Below, in pieces: positions 54,435 to 63,938 of a DNA stretch of 64,000 bases. Numbering within the stretch: the first letter of the stretch is position 1; the number at the start of each line of letters is the position of its first letter. The notes beneath the pieces were generated by a model that saw only the letters and a list, made by a program, of their open reading frames with translations, did no database searches and was not told the origin of the DNA. The translations under genes were made by a program, and so were the position numbers. The stretch covers positions 124,001 through 188,000 of the forward strand of contig CAVYFY010000015.1 in the NCBI GenBank assembly GCA_963767835.1, written 5' to 3'. This stretch comes from SIAQ01 sp963767835 (GTDB taxonomy: Bacteria; Planctomycetota; Planctomycetia; Gemmatales; Gemmataceae).

Positions 54435-55772
54435 TTGCCAACCAATGTCCGCTACACCGTGCTGGCCTGGGCGTGCAGTTTGTCGATGCTGACCTATATC
54501 GACCGCGTGTGCATCAAGACGGTGCGCCCCGATATGGAACTGTCGCTCGGCATCGAGAGCAGGCATTTCGGCCTGGTGTTCGGCGCTTTCGGGTTGGCCT
54601 ATGCGTTATTCGAGGTGCCGAGCGGCTGGCTGGGGGACCGCTTTGGGCCGTGCGCGGTTCTGGCGCGCATTGTCCTGTGGTGGTCGCTCTTCACGGTGCT
54701 GACGGGGTGCGTCTGGAAATTCAGCTACGATCTTGGTTCGGTGCTGCCGATCCCGCTGGCGTTCAACAGCCTGGTGTTGCTCGTCATCGTGCGCTTTCTG
54801 TTTGGCATGGGGGAAGCAGGGGCGTATCCCAACACGGCCCGGGCGCTGCGAAGTTGGTTTCCCTATGCGCGGCGCGGGTTCGCGCAAGGGCTGCTGTGGG
54901 CGTGCGGGCGGTGGGGCGGTGCGATCGCGCCGCAACTGGTGGCGCTGTTCGCCTTACCGTTCGGCTGGCGCGGCACATTTCTCGCATTCGGCATCCTCGG
55001 CTCAGTGTGGGTCGTCTTTTTCCTCCGCTATTTTCGCAACACGTCGGCAGAGCATCCTGGCGTGAACGAAGCCGAGCGAGCCTACATTGAGGAGCAGGGC
55101 GAAACCGAGCCGAGGCTGCCGCTCGCCTGGGGGACGCTGTTCACGGCGCCGAGCTTTTGGCTTTTGTGCGGGATGTACCTGTGCAGCAACGCCGGTTGGT
55201 GCTTTTTCATCACGTGGGACACCGAGTATTACAAGACGATGTTGCATCTGCAGGGCGGCGTGCTGCGGCTTGCCGAGGGGGCGCCGCTCTTATTCGGGGG
55301 CATGGCGTGCCTGGCAGGGGGATTCCTGACGGATCGGCAGGTGCGCGTCTGGGGCCGGCGCTGGGGCCGAACCATGCAGGGATTCACCTCGTATGCGCTG
55401 GGCGGCTGCTTTTTCCTGTTGGCTGTGCTGCTGCGCGACTATCCCGCGTGGTCGGTGGCGTGCCTGTGCGTGGCCTCGTTCGGCAAGGATTTCGCCATGG
55501 CCGTCAGCTGGGCCACCTGCATTGACATGGGCCATCGCTATTCCGGCACAGTGGCCGGATTCATGAATGGCATCGGCAATCTCGGCACCGCCCTCGCGCC
55601 GCCGATCATCGGCCACTTTGCCATCGAGCGAGGCGACTGGGGCCTGGCCCTTGTCATCTCCGCTGTTCTCTTCTTCACCGCGTCGGCCTGCTGGCTCTTC
55701 ATCAACCCGCGGCATGTCGTCGTCTATAGCGATTCCGACCGCGATGCGCTGCGAGCACACGGCGCGCTCTGA
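54435..55772 (+). CDS. MFS transporter, anion:cation symporter (ACS) type
   Basis: 445 residues from a TTG at 54435. About 12 membrane helices. NVRYTVLAWACSLSMLTYID starts helix 1; FEVPSGWLGDRFGPCAVLAR is the loop 2-3 motif, with MGEAGAYPNTARALRSWFPY and ARRGFAQGLLWACGRWGGAI typical of hexuronate/glucarate/phthalate permeases of the ACS family. GLRLAEGAPLLFGGMACLAG and the end CWLFINPRHVVVYSD follow. Likely takes up a sugar acid or carboxylate; substrate unproven. Confidence 0.92.
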   Translation: MPTNVRYTVLAWACSLSMLTYIDRVCIKTVRPDMELSLGIESRHFGLVFGAFGLAYALFEVPSGWLGDRFGPCAVLARIVLWWSLFTVLTGCVWKFSYDLGSVLPIPLAFNSLVLLVIVRFLFGMGEAGAYPNTARALRSWFPYARRGFAQGLLWACGRWGGAIAPQLVALFALPFGWRGTFLAFGILGSVWVVFFLRYFRNTSAEHPGVNEAERAYIEEQGETEPRLPLAWGTLFTAPSFWLLCGMYLCSNAGWCFFITWDTEYYKTMLHLQGGVLRLAEGAPLLFGGMACLAGGFLTDRQVRVWGRRWGRTMQGFTSYALGGCFFLLAVLLRDYPAWSVACLCVASFGKDFAMAVSWATCIDMGHRYSGTVAGFMNGIGNLGTALAPPIIGHFAIERGDWGLALVISAVLFFTASACWLFINPRHVVVYSDSDRDALRAHGAL

Positions 55773-55800
55773 CAATCGCTGAGTCATTAGTTCCAGAATC

Positions 55801-55914
55801 CGGCCACGGATGAAACACGGATCGAACACGGATATGAGGAGAACGCAATGAATGAACCGGGAATCTGCGATCGATTTCCCATCCGCGTTCCGTCAGTATT
55901 TCATCCGTGGCTAA
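55801..55914. repeat. CCACGGATGAAACACGGAT inverted repeat
   Basis: gccacggatgaaacacggat (about 55802-55821) is matched inversely by the atttcatccgtggc near 55898-55912. It is a dispersed palindromic element of a type frequent in planctomycete genomes, here in a ~560-base gap downstream of the MFS gene. The rest of 55773-56331 holds no recognised gene. Confidence 0.65.
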
Positions 55915-55945
55915 ATTTTGAAACTACCGAAGATACAAAAAGATA

Positions 55946-55969
55946 CCACCCGCCGGGGAAAGCGGGTGG
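55946..55969 (-). terminator. Possible terminator hairpin
   Basis: ccacccgc and gcgggtgg form an 8-bp stem. On the minus strand it is followed by TATCTTTTTG, so it could end a transcript coming from the methyltransferase gene at 56332, about 360 bases upstream. No terminator closer to that gene was seen. Confidence 0.5.
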
Positions 55970-56331
55970 CAAGGGGAATGCAGTTTGACGGGTTGGGGGA
56001 TGGGAGTGTTGGCGTGAGGAAGTCCTTGGCGTTCGAGCTTTTGTCATGATCCTGCCGCAAGAGTCACTAGAGCCTTGCGGCAAGATCAATATTTCGCGGC
56101 TGGGGTGAGCCGCCATTTCTCGTTCGCCTCGCACCTCCTTGGTTCGATTCAGACGAGAAGAGCAAAAGCAATCGCTGTGCCAATAGCGGAGGATTTTCGG
56201 TGAGAAACCACAACTGACGTGATGCCAAGGCATTAGAATTGGTGCGACCGATCGCGAGGCCGATCGGTTGCAGCCGGGGGATTGAAAATCGGTATTAAAG
56301 TGCGCATAAACGTTGGAATTATTACAACACA

Positions 56332-57099
56332 TCACTTCTTTTCGGGGTTCGCATCCTTCTTGGCCGCCGCTTTTTCGAAGATGATGACGTGCTGCCAGGG
56401 CAGGTGGTCGAGCGTTTTCTGGTGCTTCATTTCCTTGTGCGGGGCCATCTCTTTCATGACCTGGGCAAGCGACATGCGGTGCACTTCGAGGATGCGCACC
56501 TTCGGATCCTCCAGGCGGTACTCGACGAAGACAAGCCGGCCGCCCGGCTTGAGCGCTTTCGCGAGTTCGACGGTGACTTCATAGGGATAAGTCAGCTCGT
56601 GATAGACATCGACCATCAGGATCATATCCACGCCGGCCGCAGGGAGCTTCGGGTCCTTTTCCTTGCAGAGCACGGGCTCGATGTTGTCGAGCTTTTCCTT
56701 TTTCATGCGCTTGCTGATGAGCTCGATCATTTCCTTCTGGATATCGACGGCATAAACCTTCCCCTTGGGCCCGACAAGCCTGGCGAGCTTGATGGTGTGA
56801 AATCCGCTGCCGGCCCCGAAATCGCACACCGCCTGCCCCTCTTTGATCTCAAGCGGCGGCAACAGTTTCGACGCCGCCTCTTCCTTCTCGCGCACCGGGC
56901 GCTCCAGCCAACTTGCCCCCTGCCAGCCCATGACATGAGCAATTTCGCGGCCCATGTAGAACTTGCCGATGCCGTTGGGGTCATGGACCTCGCGGGTTTC
57001 ATAGCGATCTTTGGGCGAATCTTTCTTCTCCTGGGCCGCCGCCTGAGCGAAGAGCAGGCCTGCCGAAAACAGGATAGCAAACGCGATAATGCGTTTCAT
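56332..57099 (-). CDS. Exported SAM-dependent methyltransferase
   Basis: 255 residues from an ATG at 57099, with a signal peptide (MKRIIAFAILFSAGLLFAQA). A class I methyltransferase fold follows: AVCDFGAGSGFHTIKLARLV (SAM loop), VYAVDIQKEMIELISKRMKK, DMILMVDVYHELTYPYEVTV and RLVFVEYRLEDPKVRI. An exported methyltransferase is odd because SAM is cytoplasmic, yet such proteins (RYETREVHDPNGIGKFYMGR start) recur in Planctomycetes and other bacteria. Substrate unknown. Confidence 0.88.
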   Translation of the reverse strand: MKRIIAFAILFSAGLLFAQAAAQEKKDSPKDRYETREVHDPNGIGKFYMGREIAHVMGWQGASWLERPVREKEEAASKLLPPLEIKEGQAVCDFGAGSGFHTIKLARLVGPKGKVYAVDIQKEMIELISKRMKKEKLDNIEPVLCKEKDPKLPAAGVDMILMVDVYHELTYPYEVTVELAKALKPGGRLVFVEYRLEDPKVRILEVHRMSLAQVMKEMAPHKEMKHQKTLDHLPWQHVIIFEKAAAKKDANPEKK

Positions 57100-57169
57100 G
57101 TTATTTCCCCAGATTATTTCCCCAGAACGCGAAGCCGTCCCAAAAAGTCGAGCCCAGAATGCAAATAAT

Positions 57170-57224
57170 GAAGGCAGGAAGGCAAGAAAGGGCAAATCCT
57201 TTGATTCCTGCTTTCCTGCCTTCC
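57170..57224. repeat. AAGGCAGGAA inverted repeat
   Basis: gaaggcaggaaggcaag at about 57170-57186 is matched by the inverse ctgctttcctgccttcc near 57208-57224, with small mismatches. It lies between the methyltransferase and the PVC heme protein, which diverge. Similar GGAAAGCAGG-type palindromes are common dispersed repeats in this phylum. Confidence 0.7.
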
Positions 57225-57371
57225 TTATATAGTTATAGTCTTCGTTTTCACAAGCGTTGCAGATTCTTGGGCAAAGCTATCACGGGCGACAATTCTTTGA
57301 TGTTTCTTTCCGTTTCAAGCATGATAATACAATGACGAAGCCAACGCCTCTATGAATCGGGGGACTTTCCC

Positions 57372-60300
57372 ATGAAACTTCGGCTCTGCATTCTCTTCGC
57401 CATCTGTGCAACGCCATTCGCGCTGCTCCATCGCGACACCACTGCGCAGGACAATCAAAAGAAAGAAGTGATCCCGCACGCCCAGGACAAGCCGCCGGGG
57501 CCGGCGTTGTCGCCGCAGGAGGCGATCAAGAAGATGCAGGTGCCGCCGGGGTTTCGCGTCGAGCTGGTCGCCGCGGAGCCGGATATCGTCAACCCGGTGG
57601 CGATGACGTTTGACGAGCGTGGCCGCATCTGGATCACGGAGTCGATTGAATATCCGCGCCACAGCGCCGGGCCGGGCAAGGATCGCGTCAAACTGCTGGA
57701 GAGCACTAAGGGGGACGGCAAGTTCGACAAGATCACCACCGTCATCGACGGCCTCAATATCCCCTCCGGCATCGCGATCGGCCACGGCGGCGTCTGGGTC
57801 GCCAATGCTCCTGACATCCTTTTCTATCCGCTTTGAGGATTTTGCGAACGCTAAACTGGGAAAGCCGCAAGTCGTAGTCACCGGCTTTGGCCGACATGAC
57901 ACGCACGAATTGCCCAACTCGCTGACCTGGGGCCCGGATGGCTGGCTCTATGGCCTCAACGGCGTCTTCAATCGCAGCGTCATCAAGCAGGACGGCAAGA
58001 CCTTCGATTTCACCTGCGCCCTGTTTCGCATCCATCCCAAGACGAAGAAATTCGAAATCTTCTGCGAAGGGACCAGCAATCCCTGGGGCCTCGCCTTCAA
58101 CGAGAACGGCGACGCCTTCGTCAGCGCCTGCGTCATCGATCACCTTTGGCATCTCACCGAGACCGGCTACTACGAACGGCAAGGCGGCCCGTATCCGCCT
58201 TACACCTGGAAGATCGGCAGCATCGTCAAGCACCGCCATCAAAAGGCGGCCTACTGCGGCCTGTGCTGGTTCGACTCCGACGCCTATCCGCCGGAGTATA
58301 GGGAAAAGCTCTACATGGGCAACATCCACGGCGGCTGCATCAATTGCGATCAATTGGAAAAGGATGGCTCGACCTACGCGGCGAAACCAGGCCTTCTCCC
58401 CTCTCCCCCTGTACGCAGGGGGAGAGGGGCCGGGGGTGAGGGGGTTCAGCGTCCCACATTCGGAATCGACATCCCTCGCGGGACCTCTTCCCCCTCACCC
58501 CTAACCCCTCTCCCCCTGAGTACAGGGGGAGAGGGGAAGAACCTCGGCGTCGGCCCCGGCGGCGATTTCCTCGTTGCCAACGATGCGTGGTTCATGCCGG
58601 TGTCGCAAAAGGTCGGCCCGGACGGCTGCATGTACATTCTCGACTGGTACGACCGCTACCACTGCTACCAGGACGCCGGCCGCGATCCCGCCGGCATCGA
58701 CCGCTTGCACGGCCGGTTGTATCGCGTGGTGTACAAGGATTACAAGCCGGCAGGCAAGTTTGATCTGGAAGAGGAGGTGCAGGATGACGAAAAGTTGGTG
58801 AAACGGCTGAAGAGTCCCAACGTCTATTTCCGCGAAACGATGCAACGGCTGCTGGCGCAACGTCTCGACGATATGCGTGTATTTACAAAACCGCCAGAAC
58901 GTGGGATCCATGATCGCAAAAGGGCCGACGAGTGCTACAAGAAGTTGCTCAAGATTTTGCATGACGAGCAAGAGCCACTCAAGATTCGTCTGCAAGCAGC
59001 TTGGTCGCTGCTCGGATATATGTACCCCGGCGATGTTGCCGAATTGATGCGAGACCCGAATTCTTCGATACGCACTTGGGGAATGCGATCACTGCTGGGC
59101 TCAATTAGTACATGGAATGAAGCCTCTGAAGAAGCATATGGGCCCAAGTCCTACAGAGCCATTGCCGACTTAGCGAAGGATAAATCCCCCGATGTTCAGC
59201 TCCAGATCGCCATCGCCGCCCGCAAGCTCAAAGGCGTCGATCCGTTGCCGGTGCTGCTCGATGTCCTCACCCATTGCGGCGACGACAAGCTGATTCCGCA
59301 CATCGTCTGGCAGAACCTGCATCCGCTGCTGGAAAAAGACGGTGAACGCTTTCTCACGCTGGCCGCCAAGGTCGATCTTGCCAAGTCGCCGGGATTGGCG
59401 AAAGTCTTGCCGCGGGCCATCGATCGCATTCTCGGCAATCAGAACGGCGATCCGGCGGCGGTCGTCAAGTTCATCGACAAGCTGAGCAGCGACGGCAAAA
59501 CAGTGCCCGCGAAGCTTTGCCTCACCGCCCTTGGCGTCAAGATTCAAAACAAGGAGATTAACGGAAAACAACTCGACGCCCTCAACACCCAGCTCAAGCC
59601 CGGCTTGAAAAAAATGCTGGACGACAAGAACCTCGGCGTCGAGGCGGCGATCCTCCTCACCCTGATGCGCGACACCGACGGCAAAGCGGCGGCGCACATC
59701 ATCTTTGGCTACACCGGCAAACACTCCGAGGCGACGCGCATTCGCGCCATGAACGCCCTCATTGCCGCCGGCGACGGCCCGCAGGTCCTCTATGTGGCCG
59801 AGCTATTCTTGCGCGACAAGCAAGGCTCCGTCGATTTCCGCGGGCAAATGCTGGCGGGATTCGCCGCCCTGAACGACATGGCCGTGGCGGAGCAAGTGCT
59901 GCGCTATTACCCCAAGATGGAGCCGGAGCTGCAGCCCAAAGCGATTGAGCTCTTGACGCAGCGGCCGAACTGGTCCAAGACGCTCTTCAAGGAAATCGCC
60001 GCCAAGAAAATCAGCAAGGACGCCGTCAACATCAATCAGGCTCGCCGGCTGCTGGCGATGAAGGACGCGGAGCTGATGAAGTTGGTCGAGGCGCACTGGG
60101 GCACGCCGCGCAATAGCCGCGATCCGGAGCGGGAGCGCGTGGTGGCCGAGATGCGGGAGCTTTTTAAGAAGACGCCCGGCGATGCGAAGGCGGGGGTGGC
60201 CGTCTTCAAGAAGGTGTGCGCTCAGTGCCACAAGATTTATGGCGAAGGCGTCGAGGTCGGGCCGGACATCACCGCGAACGGCCGGTCCGATTTCAATCAG

Positions 60301-60627
60301 CTCTTGTCGAATATTTTCGATCCGAGCCTGGTGATCGGCGCCGGCTATCAGGCGGTCACCGTCAGCACCAAGCAAGGCCAATCGCTCACCGGTCTGATTG
60401 TCGAGGACAACCAGCAACGCGTCGTGCTCAAGGTGCAGGGTGGCGAGATCAAGACGGTCGCCCGGGCCGATGTCGATGAGGAATCCACGAGCAAGGTGTC
60501 GCTGATGCCGGAAGGCCTGGAGAAGCAACTTCGGCCACAGGAGATCGTGGATCTGCTGGCGTATTTGAGCCTGGACCGCCCGCCGGAAGACGCGAAGGCG
60601 AAGCGCATTCCGGGGACGCCGCGGTAA
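57372..60627 (+). CDS. PVC-type heme-binding CxxCH protein (frameshifted)
   Basis: Starts at 57372 with a signal peptide (LCILFAICATPFALLHRD). PPGFRVELVAAEPDIVNPVA and GRIWITESIEYP open a soluble PQQ-dehydrogenase-like propeller. At about 57831 one extra T in CTTTG breaks the frame; deleting it gives ILFYPLEDFANAKLGKPQVV then GFGRHDTHELPNSLTWGPDG. A 48-residue-plus insert at 58394-58541 comes from two palindromic repeats read in frame. HEAT-like repeats follow, and a C-terminal cytochrome c domain has AVFKKVCAQCHKIYGEGVEV, GPDITANGRSDFNQLLSNIF and LLAYLSL. About 1085 residues. Likely a periplasmic dehydrogenase. Confidence 0.92.
58394..58541. repeat. Paired inverted CCCTCTCCCC repeats inside a gene
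   Basis: Copy A (58394-58445) and copy B (58490-58541) are in opposite orientation, 44 bases apart. Each matches the repeats at 61629 and 62152, with an added tgtacgca- or tgagtaca-type loop. The bases after A (gtcccacattc, 58451-58461) also occur just inside the repeat at 61677-61687. The whole unit is translated in frame within the heme protein as a Pro/Gly/Arg-rich segment. Confidence 0.92.
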
Positions 60628-60642
60628 CAAACAGGAAAACCC

Positions 60643-61626
60643 ATGACCAAAAAACTCCGCTGGGGAATTCTCGGCGTCGCCAAGATCAATGACCGATTGC
60701 TGCCCGCGTTCGCCAAGGCGGCCAACGCCGAGCTGGTCGGCATCGCCAGCCGATCGCTCGACAAGGCTCAGGCGGCAGCGACGGCGGCGGGCATCCCGAA
60801 AGCCTACGGCAGCTACGAGGCGCTGCTCGATGATCCGGGCATCGACGCGATCTACATCCCTCTGCCCAACACGCTGCACGATGAATGGACGCGCAAGGCC
60901 GCCGAACGCGGCAAGCATGTGCTATGCGAGAAGCCGTTGACGCCGACGGCGCGCGAGGCGGAGGCGCTGGTCGCGTTCTGCCGGGACAAGAAGATCAAGC
61001 TGATGGACGGGTTCATGTGGCCGCACCATCCGCGCACGGCAAAGATCAAGGAGTTCCTAATAGCGGGCAAGCTGGGCCGCATCGAGCGCGTTACCGGGGC
61101 GTTCACGTTTCAGTTGCCGATGGATCCCGCCAACATTCGGTTGCAAGCGAGCATGGCCGGCGGATCGCTTCTTGACGTGGGCTGCTATCCGGTCTACGGC
61201 ATCCGTTGGGCGTTCGGCGAGGAGCCGGTGAAGGTGTGGGCGGCGGCGCGATACCAATTCGGCGTCGATGTCGCCATGAGCGCGACGCTCTGGTTCGCCG
61301 ATGGCCGTATCGCCAATTTCGATTGCGGCTTCGTGCATCCGCTGCGGCAATGGCTGGAAATCGTCGGCGAAAAGGGGACGCTGACGGTGCCGGAGATGTG
61401 GGTGCCGCGAATTACGGCATACACAGTGCAGCACGATGGTAGCGATGTGGCCGAGCAAATCAGCGTCGAGGGGCACGATCAGATTCAGTGCATGCTGGAG
61501 AATTTCGGCCGCTACGTGCTGGAGGACCAGCCGGTCGGGCCGGCACCGGAGGAGGCGATCAAGTCAGCGAAGGTGATGGATGCGCTGTTGACGTCCGCAC
61601 GGGAGAAGCGGTGCGTTAAGGTTTGA
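60643..61626 (+). CDS. Gfo/Idh/MocA family oxidoreductase
   Basis: 327 residues. The Rossmann opening is LRWGILGVAKINDRLLPAFA. IYIPLPNTLHDEWTRKAAER and GKHVLCEKPLTPTAREAEAL hold the catalytic EKP motif; AGGSLLDVGCYPVYGIRWAF is the second-domain signature. These NAD(P)-dependent enzymes oxidise or reduce sugars and related polyols; substrate unknown. It starts 15 bases after the heme protein gene, so they are probably cotranscribed, and it ends 2 bases before the repeat at 61629. Confidence 0.94.
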   Translation: MTKKLRWGILGVAKINDRLLPAFAKAANAELVGIASRSLDKAQAAATAAGIPKAYGSYEALLDDPGIDAIYIPLPNTLHDEWTRKAAERGKHVLCEKPLTPTAREAEALVAFCRDKKIKLMDGFMWPHHPRTAKIKEFLIAGKLGRIERVTGAFTFQLPMDPANIRLQASMAGGSLLDVGCYPVYGIRWAFGEEPVKVWAAARYQFGVDVAMSATLWFADGRIANFDCGFVHPLRQWLEIVGEKGTLTVPEMWVPRITAYTVQHDGSDVAEQISVEGHDQIQCMLENFGRYVLEDQPVGPAPEEAIKSAKVMDALLTSAREKRCVKV

Positions 61627-61628
61627 CT

Positions 61629-61676
61629 TTTCTCCCCTCTCCCCACCGGGGGAGAGGGGCCGGGGGTGAGGGGGCG
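61629..61676. repeat. Left 48-bp inverted repeat of the DUF559 element
   Basis: Exact reverse complement of 62152-62199 over 48 bases. Its first part folds as cccctctcccc / ggggagagggg around an accg-type loop; the second part is ccgggggtgagggggcg. It begins 2 bases past the stop of the oxidoreductase gene. Confidence 0.95.
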
Positions 61677-61715
61677 GTCCCACATTCAAGGTAAGGCTCC
61701 CTCTGATAGTCTCGA

Positions 61716-62120
61716 ATGGGATTAATCATGCAAAAAGATCCACAGCTTAAGTCATATGCACGCGAACTGCGAAAAAATATGACCCCCGCCGAGCGCATAC
61801 TATGGCAAGCGCTGCGCGGTGGGCGTCTTGCGGGTTTCAAGTTTCGGCGGCAGCAACCATTCGGCGAATATGTGCTCGACTTCTATTGTTCTAACGCAAG
61901 CCTGGCTCTGGAAATTGACGGCGAAACGCATCTTGGCAAGGAATCAGCCGATGACCGGCGCTCGCAATGGTTGGAGCAGCAAGGCATCAAGGTCCTGCGG
62001 TTCTGGAATACGCAGATTTACGATGAACTCGACGGGGTGCTTGAGTTGATTTTCCGCGAATGTGAGACGCGGAATGATTCGCGATTTCAGAGGGATAATC
62101 AAGAGGAAACGGGGATTTAG
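61716..62120 (+). CDS. DUF559 endonuclease (Vsr-like PD-(D/E)XK)
   Basis: 134 residues (ATG 61716, or ATG 61728). YARELRKNMTPAERILWQAL is the DUF559 start. The catalytic core is RRQQPFGEYVLDFYCSNASL then LALEIDGETHLGKESADDRR, with Asp and the E-x-D pair, and GIKVLRFWNTQIY ends it; the fold is related to the very-short-patch endonuclease Vsr. DUF559 proteins are small stand-alone nucleases, often near recombination or repeat sites. Here the gene sits exactly between two 48-bp inverted repeats and in between two convergent genes. Confidence 0.93.
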   Translation: MGLIMQKDPQLKSYARELRKNMTPAERILWQALRGGRLAGFKFRRQQPFGEYVLDFYCSNASLALEIDGETHLGKESADDRRSQWLEQQGIKVLRFWNTQIYDELDGVLELIFRECETRNDSRFQRDNQEETGI

Positions 62121-62151
62121 TAACGCAGGGATGCTGCTCTGGCGTGCGAGA

Positions 62152-62199
62152 CGCCCCCTCACCCCCGGCCCCTCTCCCCCGGTGGGGAGAGGGGAGAAA
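62152..62199. repeat. Right 48-bp inverted repeat of the DUF559 element
   Basis: Exact reverse complement of 61629-61676. It ends 3 bases short of the stop codon of the convergent isomerase-like gene. Together the two repeats enclose a 571-base unit (61629-62199) carrying only the DUF559 gene. Confidence 0.95.
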
Positions 62200-62202
62200 T
62201 AC

Positions 62203-63024
62203 CTAACCCCGCAATCCCGCCGCCTGCATCAGCCGATCCGTCGCTGTGTACGCCTCGCGCACCCAATCCGCGATTTTCTCCGGCTGAGGCGAATATTCAA
62301 GCTCGATCGAGACCGCCCCGTCAAGGCCGAGCGCCTTGATTTCGCGCAAATACGGCTCGAAATTCATGACGCCGCGTCCCGGCGGCAGATCGCCGTGCAC
62401 TCTGCCGTCGCAATCGCTGATGTGCACGTGGATCGCCTTGCCCTTCAAGCGCCGCAACTCCCCCGGCTTGGCGCGGGCCAGCTCCAGGTGCGAGATGTCG
62501 ATGTTCGCCCGCACGGCTGGATGGTTCACCTCGTCGATGAAGCGCACCATGCTGTCCACGCTGTTCAAGAGCGATAACTTGAACGGCTCCAGCTCCAAGG
62601 CGATTTGCACGCCGAGCTTGCCCGCGTAATCGCCCAGCTCGCGCAGGTGCTTGACGGCGATCTGCCATTGCTCCTTGGGCGGGATCACTTGCTGTTCCCA
62701 GATATATTCGCCGAGGACGAGCAAGAGGTTCTTCGCCTCGAATTCATAGACTAAGTCGAGATACGCCTGCGAGCGCGTCATATGAAAGCGCTGCACGCTC
62801 GGATTGAAATCGACCAGCCCGACGGCAACGCAGGCAACGCTGACGATTGGCAAGTTGGCTCGGTCGCACTCGCGCTTGATGAGCTTGCGTTCCTTGATGT
62901 CGATGTCGAGCGGGTCGGCGAAAATGTCGATGGTGTCAAAGCCGATTTCTTTGGTCATGCGGATGCCGTAAGCGGTGTCGCGGCCGGCCTGGGCCCAGGC
63001 GGAATTGATGAGGCCGAGCTTCAT
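62203..63024 (-). CDS. Sugar phosphate isomerase/epimerase-like TIM barrel
   Basis: 273 residues (MKLGLINSAWAQAGRDTAYG). An AP-endonuclease-2/xylose isomerase-like barrel: LLLVLGEYIWEQQVIPPKEQ, GVQIALELEPFKLSLLNSVD, VRANIDISHLELARAKPGEL, VHISDCDGRVHGDLPPGRGV and LDGAVSIELEYSPQ give the metal-binding Glu, Asp, His and Glu. Members isomerise or epimerise sugars or act on inositol derivatives. The convergent oxidoreductase, across the DUF559 unit, may belong to the same sugar pathway. Confidence 0.9.
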   Translation of the reverse strand: MKLGLINSAWAQAGRDTAYGIRMTKEIGFDTIDIFADPLDIDIKERKLIKRECDRANLPIVSVACVAVGLVDFNPSVQRFHMTRSQAYLDLVYEFEAKNLLLVLGEYIWEQQVIPPKEQWQIAVKHLRELGDYAGKLGVQIALELEPFKLSLLNSVDSMVRFIDEVNHPAVRANIDISHLELARAKPGELRRLKGKAIHVHISDCDGRVHGDLPPGRGVMNFEPYLREIKALGLDGAVSIELEYSPQPEKIADWVREAYTATDRLMQAAGLRG

Positions 63025-63152
63025 GGGAGCGTCCTCGCGAAGTTCGTATTGTACCGAGGCTGCCAGCTGTTCTATGATTTGGCGTTGACGGCGGCTTTGT
63101 TTAGCCGGCGAGCTTGCTCGCCGTGATCGACCTGGCGACGAAATGGCGAGGC

Positions 63153-63926
63153 ATGAAAGATTTCATCGAGATTTATGGATACTATGGAGCCGCGCTCGGC
63201 ATCCTCGCCACCGGGCTCGGCTTTCCCGTGCCTGAGGAAGTGCCGGTGCTCGTTGCCGGCGCCATGGCCAACCACCTCAAGATTTACATCATGCTGCCGA
63301 TCTGCATCGTCAGCGTCATTGTCGGCGACACGTTGCTCTACACGATCGGCCGAGTGTGGGGCTCGCGGCTGGTGCAGATTCCGCTGATTCGCCGGCGTCT
63401 CTTAACGCCGGAGCGATTCGCGGGCATCTCGGCGAACTTTCAGAAGTATGGAACGAAAATACTGCTGTTCGCGCGGGTGACGCCGGGCATCCGCACCTGG
63501 ATTTTCTTGACGGCGGGCATCACGAAGCTGCCGCTGGCGCAATTTGTCGTCGCCGATTCCATTTACGCGGTTCCCGGTGTGACGATCCTGTTTTTTCTCG
63601 GTTATTATTTCACCGACAGCATCATCGACCTGGCGGGCGAAGAGCCGGTTTATGTCAGACCGATCATCGTGCTCATCGTGCTGGCCGGGATCGGACTTTA
63701 CATCGCATACCGGATGTATCGCAAGCCGATGGTGACGGGGAATCCGACGGAGATGCCGCCGATCGTCGGGCCGGTGACGGAGACGCTGGAGGGGGTGGCG
63801 GAGAGCATGGCCGAGAAGGTGCTTAGCCGTTCGCATGCGGGGGCGACTCCGAAGCCGCCGGCGGCGGAGAACAACGGCGAAGTACGGCCGACCGCCGCGG
63901 AAGAGAAGAAGCCGGCAAATCCGTGA
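63153..63926 (+). CDS. DedA family membrane protein
   Basis: 257 residues; ATG at 63153. DedA/SNARE-associated core: GFPVPEEVPVLVAGAMANHL, VIVGDTLLYTIGRVWGSRLV, FQKYGTKILLFARVTPGIRT (re-entrant Arg motif) and WIFLTAGITKLPLAQFVVAD. DedA proteins flip polyprenyl- or phospholipids and affect membrane integrity. The last ~60 residues are a Pro/Ala/Lys-rich cytoplasmic tail beyond the usual length. Confidence 0.93.
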   Translation: MKDFIEIYGYYGAALGILATGLGFPVPEEVPVLVAGAMANHLKIYIMLPICIVSVIVGDTLLYTIGRVWGSRLVQIPLIRRRLLTPERFAGISANFQKYGTKILLFARVTPGIRTWIFLTAGITKLPLAQFVVADSIYAVPGVTILFFLGYYFTDSIIDLAGEEPVYVRPIIVLIVLAGIGLYIAYRMYRKPMVTGNPTEMPPIVGPVTETLEGVAESMAEKVLSRSHAGATPKPPAAENNGEVRPTAAEEKKPANP

Positions 63927-63938
63927 GGCACGCAACCG

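Noticed and set aside
6076..60627. Programmed frameshifting or stop-codon reassignment as the cause of broken frames
   Set aside because: The breaks have no shared slippery motif or downstream structure, go in both directions, and TAA, TAG and TGA all end intact genes normally. Errors or mutation are simpler.
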